Shown here piece by piece: positions 12,663 through 23,350 of a DNA stretch of 64,000 bases. The DNA comes from Pseudoscleropodium purum (taxonomy: Eukaryota > Streptophyta > Bryopsida > Hypnales > Brachytheciaceae), in the NCBI GenBank assembly GCA_963969395.1, contig OZ017795.1, positions 24,781,063 through 24,845,062 of the forward strand, in the 5' to 3' direction. Position numbers and translations under genes: made by a program. The notes under the pieces are model-generated. The model searched no databases. It saw only the letters and a program-made list of their open reading frames with translations, and was not told the DNA's origin. Each line of letters starts with the position of its first letter. The first letter of the stretch is position 1.

Positions 12663-14018
12663 CTACCCAATGAAGGGAATTAGCTGAGAAAGGTTAAGAA
12701 GCTCAGCACGGGAATTGAACTGCTCAGTCTTCCAATACAATGCTACGCCGACAATAGCCCATACGTATGCAACTGCATTCACATACTTTGCAACAACTAA
12801 AATGCAATTCTGGGAGCCGCCACCATCACTTCCTCTGATTACATTTCCTAAGAAATCTAACCAAATTCCTACTATAAAGCATATGAGAGGTAATACTACA
12901 ATCACTTTTGTAGCTGTTATTGTACTAACAACAAAATAAATCAATAAAATGTTCATAGACACGACTGTAGCCAAAACAATCAATGTTTTGGCTATTTGAA
13001 GATTGTAAGCTTCAAACTTCTCCTTGTCATTCTTGTAAAGCACACCTCGGACAAATTCTCTTTCCCAATCTGTGTTCAAGTAGACAACCAGTGGCCTGTG
13101 GCATCGGTTGCAAGTGCTATATAAGCACACTTTAATCAGCAATATAATGTTGAAAACCACTCCAATAACTTCCAGGGGAGATATCCTCAAATCCTTTACG
13201 TTCCGAAAACCAACTGCATATATGTACCCAAGGGCTTGCACAGCAATAGCAATGACCGCAAATCCTGAATTGCCACGCAAATACTTCAATTCATCATACT
13301 TCGGCAAACACTTGAGATCATTTCCTTGTAAGAAAATCTCTTTCCATACAAATAACCTGATTCCATCGTCACAGAATCGCCTCCTTCGGTACTGGCCGTT
13401 TCGAATGGCTCTGGCCCCATCCTCTCCAACCACCATTGCCTCAGATTCATCAATCTCACTACCATTGCTTGTAGAGTTCCATAACCAATCTTCTTGAAGT
13501 AACAGCGACTCCTTCGATACGTACACCACAATATCACAAGAGGCAAGGATTCTTACAGGAGACTTCGACCATGGCAGCAGTGAAGAGCATAGAAATTTGA
13601 GCCATGAGAAACTGACAATCTGCGAATTCGGGTACTCCATTTTGTGACAGATCCACAACAATGAAACGCACCGCAATGAGCTGCCAACAATTAGTCCAAG
13701 GTCGAGAAGTGGAATACATACACCAGCAAGCATCGTGGCCACTGTTGCTCTTATACCGGCCTCATGGCGATTCTGGTATTTCTCGGAACCCCACAGGGAG
13801 ACTGTCAAAGCAAGAAGAGTGACCAGGAATCCCCAAATGACATCCGACAATGCACGATAGCATCCTTTTTCCTCCCCACCGGCCACTGCGGCATTGGGCT
13901 CCATTGCAGCAGTGTCAGCAGCCAACACTCCACAAAATCCTCCAAAGGCTAGAATGAGTAAACACAACCACCCCATTGATGCTACAGCGTCCCTTGCAAA
14001 CAACCTCCTCCCTGCCAT
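12663..14018 (-). CDS. Multi-pass membrane protein, function unknown
   Basis: Single-exon frame of 451 aa starting MAGRRLFARDAV. The same frame runs upstream to 14204, but only through a TTG codon; the first ATG is at 14018. A hydrophobic segment at residues 17-34, followed by V-L-A-A, could be a signal peptide or first membrane segment. Further membrane segments are predicted at about 58-77, 92-112, 251-270, 283-301, 344-366, 371-393 and 405-428. A hydrophilic loop at about 166-250 holds possible N-glycosylation sites (NSTS at 181, NGS at 185) and an R-R-R-R run at 211-214. A C-x-x-C (CNRC) occurs near residue 303. It is likely plasma-membrane or endomembrane. I recognise no family. It lies on the same strand as trihelix copy 1, about 2.4 kb beyond that gene's predicted 3' end, and has no counterpart beside copy 2. 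Confidence 0.8.
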   Translation of the reverse strand: MAGRRLFARDAVASMGWLCLLILAFGGFCGVLAADTAAMEPNAAVAGGEEKGCYRALSDVIWGFLVTLLALTVSLWGSEKYQNRHEAGIRATVATMLAGVCIPLLDLGLIVGSSLRCVSLLWICHKMEYPNSQIVSFSWLKFLCSSLLPWSKSPVRILASCDIVVYVSKESLLLQEDWLWNSTSNGSEIDESEAMVVGEDGARAIRNGQYRRRRFCDDGIRLFVWKEIFLQGNDLKCLPKYDELKYLRGNSGFAVIAIAVQALGYIYAVGFRNVKDLRISPLEVIGVVFNIILLIKVCLYSTCNRCHRPLVVYLNTDWEREFVRGVLYKNDKEKFEAYNLQIAKTLIVLATVVSMNILLIYFVVSTITATKVIVVLPLICFIVGIWLDFLGNVIRGSDGGGSQNCILVVAKYVNAVAYVWAIVGVALYWKTEQFNSRAELLNLSQLIPFIG

Positions 14019-14214
14019 TCTCTCCTCTTTCACAACCCCAATTGCAAAGGATGGCCGTGCACCACAATTACTCCACTCTCGTCTTGAACAGATGTTGCGA
14101 TTTGCAGAAATAGATAATAGCGATCGACAAACACTCGAAGCACTGATAAGAGCAGCTGAGCAGCGTTGAACAACACTCTGAGGCAGCAAGACGGGTTCCT
14201 TCAAGTCATCTTTG

Positions 14215-14223
14215 TATATATGT
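14215..14223 (-). promoter_or_regulatory. Possible TATA box of the membrane-protein gene
   Basis: On the minus strand CATATATACAAAG lies about 200 bases upstream of the ATG at 14018. A three-codon upstream frame (ATG ACT TGA) follows it and could lower translation if included in the leader. Positional evidence only. Confidence 0.35.
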
Positions 14224-14224
14224 T

Positions 14225-15480
14225 GAGGAAAACTTTTAGAAAAGTGACACTCGAATCAACTTTGCGATGCTCCAGGAGTCCGATACCGCAGCTAGCTCAA
14301 GTAGTATCCTTCCGCTAAATTTCTTCTCTTCAAGGCCACAGCTCGTAATGCAGATGCTCCTGCATAAATTAAGCTCAGGGTCAAATATACTATGAAGACC
14401 AAATCGGCTTTAAGAAGATCTGAGCAAAATACTCGTATGGAATGGTGATCCGCTGCAAAGCAATGTCTGTGGTCATCTTCATCAGATCCAATGATTAGGC
14501 CATGAAAACCAAGAATTTAGTACTGGCAGTCTATATCAGCATTGAAAGCCATCTCCAGCACGAACCCAGCATCAGCATACTCAACCTTGATTTTCACACA
14601 ATGATTCCGACCAACTAGTCGGATAAAATTCCAGAGAATGCATGTGAGAGTGATGTGAAGAGCCTCACATGAATCACAGCACCGCAAGAGACTCATATGC
14701 ATTCCCCTGTCTCACTTTCCCCTGTGGGAGTGACTTTCCTTTCTCCTCGGGCATTGCCTGATTGCGCTAGACGTAACCTACAATTAATGCGGTATACCCT
14801 CGCCTAGCCCTCGACATGTCTAAGTTGCTCAATAGTCGAGAAAAGATACATACACGATTCCACACGTACATTCAACAGCCGTTCCAAGCTCACAGGCGGG
14901 CTCACTAGAAGGATTGGACACCCAAGCTAGCTCGTAGCAAGTGGATCCAAGCGAGTACCTGAATTGATTGTCGGTAATTGTCGGTAGTCACAGGTTACTC
15001 GACATGAGCGCCATTGATATACAAACTTCGACAGCTAGCTTCTTCCCTTGATTGCAAGATTACAACCCAAGAGCTGGAAAATCCTGCTAACCCTTCGAAG
15101 GACCGTTGCAAGCACTCAGCAAGCTCTTGGCGTCCCTGATCGGAGAGAGTTAAACTTTCCTTCAGCTAGTAGCACAAACTTCCAGGAAGCAGCGAGATTT
15201 CAGATGTGAGCACTGCACTACAGGGACGAAGCGTCTTGCGCCGGACCAGTTGAAAGAAAATCAACAAACTGGGTGTACCTAAGAAATCAAGCATCCAGGA
15301 CGACACCCTGAAGAACAATAACGAGAACGGAGAGTAGTGTTGCAATCCAACGCCATGAGAAAAGATGTGTACGGTTTCATCAAGCTGTAAGGTTTTGTTG
15401 AGCAGATGCTGGTTGGGATGCCATTAGAGTTGAAGCAAGTACGAATGAAGAAGTGTGTGGATGAGAATGTGACATTGTTT
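14225..15480. other. Less AT-rich region without a clear gene
   Basis: Base composition here is closer to the flanking genes than to the AT-rich spacers. The longest frame (14517-14702, minus, 61 codons) has no motif. I found no paired splice signals building a longer product. It may be upstream regulatory DNA, a non-coding RNA gene, or the worn remains of a gene. Copies of the repeat families seen elsewhere are absent. Confidence 0.45.
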
Positions 15481-16440
15481 ACATATAATATAAGAGATAC
15501 ATATGAGATTTAAGTTTGATTACATTTTTTTTCATGTACAGTATTCTGAACTCATATTCCAACGTGTTGTCAAACTGTGAAAGCACAGATCTTAAACTAA
15601 AAAATGTCGAAACATGATATTTCAACTTAGAAAAGCAAAACAAAATTAGGTAGAATTACCTATTTCGGACAAGTCCCATGTAATTGCTTGGTAGGCTAAC
15701 CTATTGTAGACAACGACAAAATGCAATGGTCATTGAAAAAGATTTTTGATTTGTACCTTCTCATCCACTCATCTCACTTCCTCCTTGGCCTAGGGAGAAA
15801 AGTCAAAGCTAACCTCAATATGTGAATATGAAACTAGAATGGATCCACTTTTATATTCAATAAAATATTCATTTTTGTAGAAGTTTTCTTGTTTTGGGGG
15901 GATTCTTCCACAACCTTATTTTTGCACACTAAATTCAATTCCCCATGACTCATACATCATCCAGTCTGAAATGCTTAAGTTATCCAAAATAGGTACTTCT
16001 ACCTTACATGCTTCTGAAGGTTGGGCATTGATCTTGCTATCATTTGGAATTTTCCTTCAAATTATAGGACATACCTTCATCAAACTAACAGAAAAATCCT
16101 ACAGTACTTTGGATTTGAAATCAATCAACTCCGAGTGTCCTACACCACTTTCCCATGGTCATACTCCTGTATCCTAAATTAGTGTAGGTCAAAAGAATAG
16201 TATTGGTGTATTTTCCACAAAAATATAATTTTCCAGATACACTAATTCTGTAGACGACACTACTCGGGCAAATCAGTCCAGCGATGTCCGGACAAAGAAT
16301 AAAGTCTCTCAGATATGCTGTGCGGCGAAACTGAACAAACGACGGATAGTACGGTACCGACAGGGGACAGTCTAATAACTTCTGCAGTTTGCCTCCGCAA
16401 CGGAATTTCCGAATGTCAAAACAGAAAAAATGAAAACGAT
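15481..16440. other. AT-rich spacer between gene regions
   Basis: A return to AT-rich sequence. A 68-codon plus frame (15971-16177) is hydrophobic but has no recognisable domain. I see nothing else. Confidence 0.45.
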
Positions 16441-16907
16441 GTTTAAAAGTCCCTACATATCCAACCAGCTTGTCAGAGCACAATCATCCTCTCAAAACCC
16501 TAAACCACAGCAAGCAAATGGCATCAACATCAATCCAACTGGATATGATTCAATCCATCCATGAATGGATCTCCCATCATCACTAAACCTTCAATACATT
16601 GCAATCAGGAAGCATTTTCTCCTTTCTATTGAACATTATGAATGATGCATCTCACCTCTACCAGTATTCCAACGACGTACACTTCATAAATTAATCAGGC
16701 AGGAGACAATCCTGCCAATGATAAAAGACAAAAGTAATTGAACACTGTGCCCACGCCAATGCAGTATATTTGTTACTAAAGCATACAGAATCCACCAGGG
16801 CCACTCGCACAAAACTCTTGAAAAGCTCGGGTAAGCGAGTAGGAACGGCAGGCAGACTAAGTGCGCCCGGCATATTTGGACTCGTGGCTAAATGGTCGGT
16901 GGCTTTC
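16441..16907 (-). other. Trihelix copy 1: predicted terminal 3' UTR exon and 3' flank
   Basis: This block aligns by eye with 46830-47310 beyond copy 2. Shared words include GATGTTGATGCCATTTGCTT and TACGTCGTTGG, and both contain TGTTCAATAGAA. It begins just after a TTGCAG acceptor (CAG at 16908-16910). No reading frame is conserved between the two blocks, so it is best read as untranslated sequence or adjoining conserved flank. Confidence 0.55.
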
Positions 16908-17490
16908 CTGCAATATAACATACTCAGTTTGTTTTAGTTGAAAATCGTCAGTTACTTAGCACTACTGTACAACTCAATTGTGCCCCCTTCCATGGACCTT
17001 CAGAGCTCTCAAGAAGACCCTAGAGGGACCCGTTCTCATATAACTGAATCCAACCGGCATTAACCAGTGATACCTGCCAGCGATACCTGCCCACTTCAAA
17101 TCATCATTACTAGCTCAAAATTTTGACAATTAAAATACATTACAGTACCTGCACGGTAGATGATATTGATTTTATTCTTCAATCTGTCCAATTTGTCAAA
17201 AGCAAGAAGAGAAAAGGAAAATGACAAAACAAAAATAAATTAAACTTTTGTGAACCATTTCAAATTCTTTCTGTCTGCCCGCATTTACTAAGAGTCATTT
17301 ATACATAGGAGTACCCTTAATCGTTTGTATAAGAGCCGGTTATACATACATCGATTAGAATTTGTACGATCTACACAAATCTATACAGCTCATAACTGAT
17401 AATCAGTCACATTTCTCCATTCCAATCAGGGACCTCTGAGTCACTACAATTCACTAACATTCGATTTACTAAAAGAGAAGAAAAATGTAC
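16908..17490 (-). other. Predicted intron in the 3' UTR of trihelix copy 1
   Basis: Reading on the minus strand, the exon end GATGCCAAG is followed by GTACATT (donor at 17490), and a TTGCAG acceptor precedes GAAAGCC at 16907. The same donor context (GATGCCCAAG/GTACATT) and a CTGCAG acceptor occur beyond copy 2. The intron starts 915 nt after the stop codon. This rests on conserved splice signals, not transcript data. Confidence 0.5.
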
Positions 17491-18405
17491 CTTGGCATCG
17501 TCGGAGATGTAACGTCCGCTATTCTTGTTCTATCCATGACATGCCGTAAAATGAAAATAAACCAGCTCCAACACAACAACCCCACTCCCCAATCTTACGC
17601 CCCGGGTGGCTCTGTTCCACATCATTTCTCGTATGAAAAGAAGGACAAACCCTAATCGGCAAAGGACTGAAGCATCAAAACTGTCTACAATACAACTGAG
17701 CGCCATCAAGTACTTTCACCGACATCGTGTACACTCTCCGACTACTCCACCTTCATCGAATCCAGCTGTACATGAGAGGTGTATCGAGACATGCTTGCCC
17801 TCACATAAAACTCAAAAGATAGAGTTCAATGGCACAACCGCAAATAGTACATAGTGATGATACCGCCCAAAACTTCCTTTACAATCTAAAAAAAACTCGA
17901 AAGGATAAAAAATGTTCTATTCCCGAAAGGACGAGGAAAAACGAAAACCGAAAAAAGAAACTACCTCACAAGATGACCTCTCGGTCACGAATCTATGTTC
18001 AAAACTGAAGCTCGGGCACAGCTCGACTTCCAGAAGCCCGTCCACCCACCTCGGCCACAGACACCATGTCCGTTACCTCTTGCGACCACTCATTAACTAC
18101 TCTACTGATCCGCAGCCACTTCCTGTCCATGTCGGACGTCTACTCCACACCACACCCGTAGTATCATTGGTGATGATTTTCTACCACCCATACCAACCAA
18201 CCCGCTCAATTGTCTCACACTCCCTCAAAAGAGCGTCATTCCATCGGAACCACATCAGGGTCGGGATTCACAAATCCGAACGGTTTCTCAGCCGCTTACA
18301 TCACCACTCAGCAACACAAGCTATACTCTATAATCTATTCCTCTCACAAACGCCCTGCGCATTTTCACCCTCTCTTATTCGCTGCATCCATCGTGTCCCC
18401 ACTAA

Positions 18406-20937
18406 TTACTGCTGCTGGATGACGAGGGCCATGCTGTTCTTCTTCTCTTTTGCAGCCTCAATGGCTTGCTTGATCCTTTCCGCAGGTCCCAGCTTGATAT
18501 GCAGCCTGTGCTTGCTCCGCAACTGCTCAAGCAATGCTGTGATGTCTCGAGAGTTTATCAATGTGTACTCGTCCATGTCTTCCTGCAGCATCGCATCGAT
18601 GATGATCGTAGGAACACTGTATCCCTCGAACAGAGCCATCAGGGCCGGGGCATTCACGTGCTCCCGCTCCATGTCTTCCAGCGCTCTCTTCCTTTTCCTG
18701 CGTCCCTGTATCGGCGATATCTTAGGGACCGTTTCTGACGTTTGATCACCTCCGCCTCCCGGACCCTCCAAGTAGTAAATCCTGTCTCCTTCCTCCCCTG
18801 ACGACCGAATACTAAGAGGAGTGATACCGTTCTCTAAGGCTAACGGCGAATCCTCCCCTCCCAGCCCACCCCCGCTACGCATATGCCTCGGGTTTGATCC
18901 AATCAGTTCATCCATCATGTCGTAGAATATCCACTTCGAAGTTCCACTGCCTGACACTTTTTTCTTCTCCCTCTCCACTTTGTACCGTTTCTTCAGATTG
19001 TCAACCTGAGTTTCCCGTGATTGGTTAGCGAGAACGAGAATTCAGAAACTACGTATTCTTCATACAGACTGTCCACATAGAAATAAGATCTAATAACTAA
19101 AGCCTGAATAAACAAATCAAGAGAATGCAAAAACTAGACGTACCTTAATGCGGCACTGTTCTTGAGTCTTTGGTATGCCATCCACTAGATTGCCCTGCTC
19201 CATGCCAAGAAAGACCGCCAGTCCAAGTCAGTATCTGCAAAATTTCGGCATCGATCCCAAAGTCTAGAGAAAGGCCATTCCAATCAACCATACTGACAAA
19301 TTTTGATCTTGATTAAGCTTAAAATCTACAGAAATTCACGTAGTAATATTAAAACCAAGCATCACATCAGAGAACCAAACACATGTTCTGTGAAAAAAAA
19401 ATCTTGGAAATTAACCTTGGAATATAGTATTCAATGTGACAGGAACCCCAAAACTGCGAATCTACCATGCAAAGGAAAGGCGTTTCTAAAGAAAGTATGG
19501 CATTCCTACAAAAAAGAACGCATTCTACCTCGCCATGTTAAAGAATGATCAGTTTAAGCAAATCATATAAATTTCAAAGCCTAGAAATAAGTGTAATACA
19601 CCTGTTTCTCTTTTATATACTACGAAAACAATAGTTAACGTATTCAACCCTAGGAATGGCCCTGCAACCATTCATATCCATGCCACAACAGTGCAGCCAA
19701 GAAACAATACACTGTTCCAAACCGATACTCTCAAGGAACGGCTGAATGGAAGCAAATTAAACAGACGTTAACCGATATTTATATATGTGTAATTAGCTGA
19801 ACACTCCATGACTGAATCGAGGAATTCAAGGCTGCGACTATCAAGTTCGTTCGAACCACTCATTTTTTTGGATCATACCACACCACAAACAAAATCTCCT
19901 CTCACTTGTCTCCCACTACTTCGCGATTGTATCGTGGAAATTCAAAAGTGCAAGAATAAGGACAAATCCCAAAAAGCCTCTCAAACTCTCCTTACCTCGC
20001 TTCAACAGACGCTGCACGCACTAAAATTAAAGTGCCAGAACTATCAGAACTGATCAATTGCACCACAAACCTAAACTAAACTCGCACTTTGTTTATGCTA
20101 CCCTCCGTTTCTCCACATCACCCACTCCCCTATCCGCGTTTCCTCATATTCTCTACATCGAATCTTTTCAATTCATCTCATCTCTTTCTTCCTTTTCTTC
20201 ACCAACCCTAACTCCATCACCAAAACCAAAAAGTCCGAGCAAAAAGCATAAGGCTGAAACAGGACAATCAGGAACAGGACCAAATCTAAACTACCACGGA
20301 AATCACAGCACGAATCGACCGCGCGCCTTACCGTCAAGGAGCCTCGGCTGTTCACCCGGGCCGCAATGTCGGCCCATATCTTGCTCGTGAAATTCCCGCG
20401 ATCCAGCGCGCGGTACTTCTCCCCGAATGCCTGCAGCAGCACCGTGGTGGCGTTCTCGCTCCACTCAATCGCGGGGTCACGTGACGAACGCCCGCGCAGC
20501 TTCCCGACCTGCGGACTGTTGGCCGTGCCCACGTCGCCCTCGCTCATCTGGCGCTCGCGCGGCTCCATCTTCTGCTCCACGCCCAGCATGGCGGCGCCCA
20601 GTCCGCCCAGCTTGCCGTCCATGTCGTCGACTCCCACCCCTGCATGTCCGCCGTGCTTGCCGTTGCCCATGTCCACCGCATGGTACTGCGCATGGCCATT
20701 GCCAAGGGTTTGGTCGTCGTGGTCGCCCAACGGCTTCTCCCCGTACAGAATGCGCTCCCCGCCCTGGTCGTCCAGCATCCTCAGCCCGCCCACGGGCGCC
20801 ATATCCATGCGCCCGACCACCACATGATGCTCCTCGCAGTGCCCCAGCGCGTGCTGCTCCAGCCCGTGCTGCCCGACACCACCATCGCCCACTACCCCCT
20901 GCGCATGCTGCTGCTGCGGATGCTGCAGCTGCATCAT
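18406..20937 (-). CDS. Trihelix transcription factor, copy 1 (3 exons, 418 aa)
   Basis: Coding exons are 20937-20332, 19194-19144 and 19005-18406 (606, 51 and 600 bp), all phase 0 with GT-AG introns of 1137 and 138 bp. The start is ATG-ATG at 20937 with an in-frame TAG 30 bases upstream. The trihelix DNA-binding domain (about residues 158-257) runs from EWSENATTVLLQAF across exon 2 (17 residues, with an E-Q-C-R-I-K end) to KWIFYDMMDEL in exon 3; the V-D-N-L-K-K-R-Y-K helix is typical of the SIP1-like clade of this plant family. A basic GRRKRKR motif at 320-326 suggests nuclear import. Residues 340-405 look like a SAM-type helical domain. The N-terminus is glutamine/histidine- and glycine-rich. 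It should bind GT-type promoter elements and act as a transcriptional regulator (family knowledge). About nine of the 199 exon-3 residues differ from copy 2. Confidence 0.9.
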
Positions 20938-21262
20938 CTCGTCGCGCGCGTTGTCCGTCGTAGCCTAATCCCTGATGAGGGCGGGCGGGCGGGCGGGCGG
21001 GCTGCCTGGCTGCCTTGCCTTGCCTTCGTTCAGTTCCCTTTCCTTTCCGTTCCTTCCTTCCCTCCCTTGTGACACTACTTCTGTCGTAGTTGGGCGCCTT
21101 CTGTTCAACAGTGATGAAGCGCTCGCCCCCGCGCAAACTTGGATGGATGCGGATGCGCCTGCTCCTGCCGTCGTCGTCGTCGTCGTCGTCGTCGTCGGGG
21201 TCGTCTCGCACCTTCTCACAGAAGAGGAGCCAACTAAGTTACGGATAACTGTTTCTCATCGC
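20938..21262 (-). promoter_or_regulatory. Conserved 5' leader/promoter of trihelix copy 1
   Basis: Three blocks are identical to the leader of copy 2 and in the same order: 20 bases at 21262-21243 (GCGATGAGAAACAGTTATCC), 19 at 21222-21204 (TCTGTGAGAAGGTGCGAGA) and 20 at 21119-21100 (CTTCATCACTGTTGAACAGA). Between the second and third lies a GAC triplet run (plus strand CGT, 21169-21197), which copy 2 lacks. Several frames open across it encode low-complexity D, T or R runs and are not genes. A GC-rich stretch with repeated CGGG units occupies about 20980-21002. Confidence 0.7.
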
Positions 21263-21974
21263 CCTCTGTCTCTTGTTTCTCGCACTCTCGTCCACCCCCT
21301 GCCGAGGCTGCCTGGGCTGGCTTGGGATTGGCTTGGATCTATCCTGCCCTAGGCCTTACCCGGCGATGCCCGGATCCCGCCTGGCTGGGTTGCTCTCCGG
21401 TTCCTCAGTTGCTTTTGCTTTTTCGGACGGGACTTTCGCTTTTCCAGACGGGCCTTTTGCTTTGGCTGGGCAAGCCCAAATATGCCAGGTGTTAGTTGGT
21501 GCTTTTTTGGCGTGAGGATCTGGCCCTTCTCACTGGGCCGGAATCGCTGCTTGATTCGCAGAGCGGATCAGGAAACGGGGCTCGTGCTCCGTCATACAAA
21601 CTTTTTCTACGCCGTCTCTATTACTTTCCCCTTTTTCGGGGGGTGGGGTGCTACTTCAACTCCTGAATGTCCAAGACTTTTGGGAGCCTCTTGGAGTTTG
21701 CTCAAAACTAAACAAAAAAGTAACAAATTTGATTAATTATATCAAATTTTTAACCTTTAAGGAGAAAAGGGTCACCGTAGAAATCATCCCTTTTCATTAT
21801 CATGTGAATCTTTTGACTTAAAATATTGCAAAAGTATTCATTAGAAGTCAAACTACTATAGAAGACCTCCCCTTTTCACAACAAAATTTCAAGAATGAAT
21901 AGTTGAACTTTTGTCATATTAGAAGAAATCCTTGTCATCCATCAAATGCCAAATGCCCTTGTTGGCATTTAAGG
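21263..21974. other. GC-rich upstream flank passing into AT-rich repeats
   Basis: The upstream region of trihelix copy 1 falls from GC-rich to AT-rich near 21.65 kb. A GAAAAAGCAAAAG word (minus strand, near 21.42 kb) also occurs upstream of copy 2 (near 43.39 kb). At about 21855-21895 a stretch matches 47475-47515 in reverse (GAAAAGG-GAGGTCT-CTATAGT), so it belongs to a repeat and not to the promoter. Confidence 0.5.
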
Positions 21975-22420
21975 ATTTAAGGGTTGTAATTGTATGAATT
22001 GAAACTAGTAAGACATGTTATGGATCACATAAGAAATGAAAACACAACAACATTACTTCTAGATACTAAGATTATAATATTTGATGAAGAGGATATTAAA
22101 ATTGCGAAAGTGATTTGAAGTCTCCTAATCCAATTTTTTTTTACATGTCAAATCTAAATTTGAGATTTTCAAATGCATGATGAATTCAAAAAAACATGCA
22201 TAACCATAATTGATTTAGAGCTTCTCAAAATCTACTCTATAATTTTCTATAATGGATTTCCAATGTCATTTTTTCCTCAAGATCCAATGTATTTCAAGCT
22301 TATGGAGATGAGTCTCTAATACTAAAAAAAAAAAATCAAGATTTGCAATGGACACCCTTGCACAAAATCCTCAATAGAAAATTTATGAACATTTTTTTAA
22401 AATCGGATTCTTGTTGTTTA
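21975..22420 (+). repeat. Dispersed repeat family C, copy C1
   Basis: Aligns by eye, in the same orientation, with 42625-42985. Shared words include GAAAACACAACAA, GAAAGTGATTTGAAGTCT, CTCTCAAAATCTA-like text, and AATGGACACCCTT followed by CAAGAT or CAAAAT. It has no conserved reading frame. It directly precedes family A copy A4, so C may be the front part of a longer A element. Confidence 0.7.
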
Positions 22421-22439
22421 ATCCCTGAAGGACCATAGT

Positions 22440-23350
22440 CATTTTTTTTTCAAAATCCACTCAAAACTACCATTTCTTCAATGTTCATCCAAGAAAACAA
22501 AAAATACTTTATTTACAATCTAACTATATGATCTTGAATTTTATTTGTCTAAGATCATGTGTTAAAAATTTCATGAAGTTTGACCATACAAATTGGAAAA
22601 TATTAGCATTCACTAAAGTTGAAAAAAAAAAGTTTTTTTGAATACTAGCTTGCAATTTCAAATGACTTTGACCACCATTTGTGGAAAAACTTTGCATTAT
22701 AGAATTTGAATTAAGAAAAAAATTATGTTGAAGGATTGAGTTAAAGGTCCAAGGAAAAAAATGCAAAAAAATGCTTAATTTTCATTCTTTAAAAAATTGT
22801 GAAGTAGAAATAGGTCCAAACTTGAAAGAAAAACTAAATCATTAATAGTTATAAGATAGGTTTGAAATACAATAATTCCAATAGTGAGATTGTTCTAGTA
22901 ACAAAACTTAACCTTGTCAAACGATTCTTTTTTTTAAATTGTGAAAATTGCGTTCTTTTAATGAATCCTATAAGTTATTTTTTCAAGAAGATGCTTAGAT
23001 TGCCTGAAAAACAAGATTATTCATAACTTTCACGTCACTTATCCAAATGGAATGAATCAAAGCTTCACAAGTAAACAAAAATATGATCTATAAGAAAAAA
23101 AATATTTAAATTAATTTCAAGTTTTTGTGAATTTCTTTTTTTGCCCAATGATGTAAAATTATGTTTAGGAAGGTATAACTTTTGCTTCTAGGCATTGATT
23201 GAAATAAAAGTTATAATTCCACAAAGCTAAGAAGTTATTATATCTTGCAGAAAAGTTTCAAAAAGTTTTGCAAAAGATTGAAGTTATAAAAAACTTGCCC
23301 AAAATCTATTTTGTTCCCTTAGGGGACATTGGTCCCTTAGGGGTTAGAAT
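22440..23350 (+). repeat. Dispersed repeat family A, copy A4 (degenerate)
   Basis: Contains the family word order in degraded form: CTCAAAACTACCATTTCT, AAATATTAGCATT, TCATAACTTTCACGTC, AATGGAATGAATCAAAGCTT, TATAACTTTTGCTTC and CCCTTAGGGG. It is non-coding. Confidence 0.6.

Noticed and set aside
14019..14204. 62-residue upstream extension of the membrane protein
   Set aside because: Begins only with TTG; the first ATG is at 14018, and a stop follows the nearest upstream ATG.
15971..16177. 68-codon hydrophobic plus-strand frame
   Set aside because: No partner exon, motif or conservation beyond trihelix copy 2.
17912..18745. 277-codon plus-strand frame
   Set aside because: Antisense to exon 3 and the 3' UTR of trihelix copy 1; no domain.
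20365..21211. Long frames on both strands across the trihelix copy 1 first exon
   Set aside because: GC-rich sequence opens all frames. They encode low-complexity A/R/P/G runs, while the minus-strand frame that starts MMQLQHPQQQ matches the duplicated copy.
20965..21219. Frames with poly-T or poly-D runs (minus strand)
   Set aside because: Produced by the GAC triplet run in the leader; absent in copy 2.
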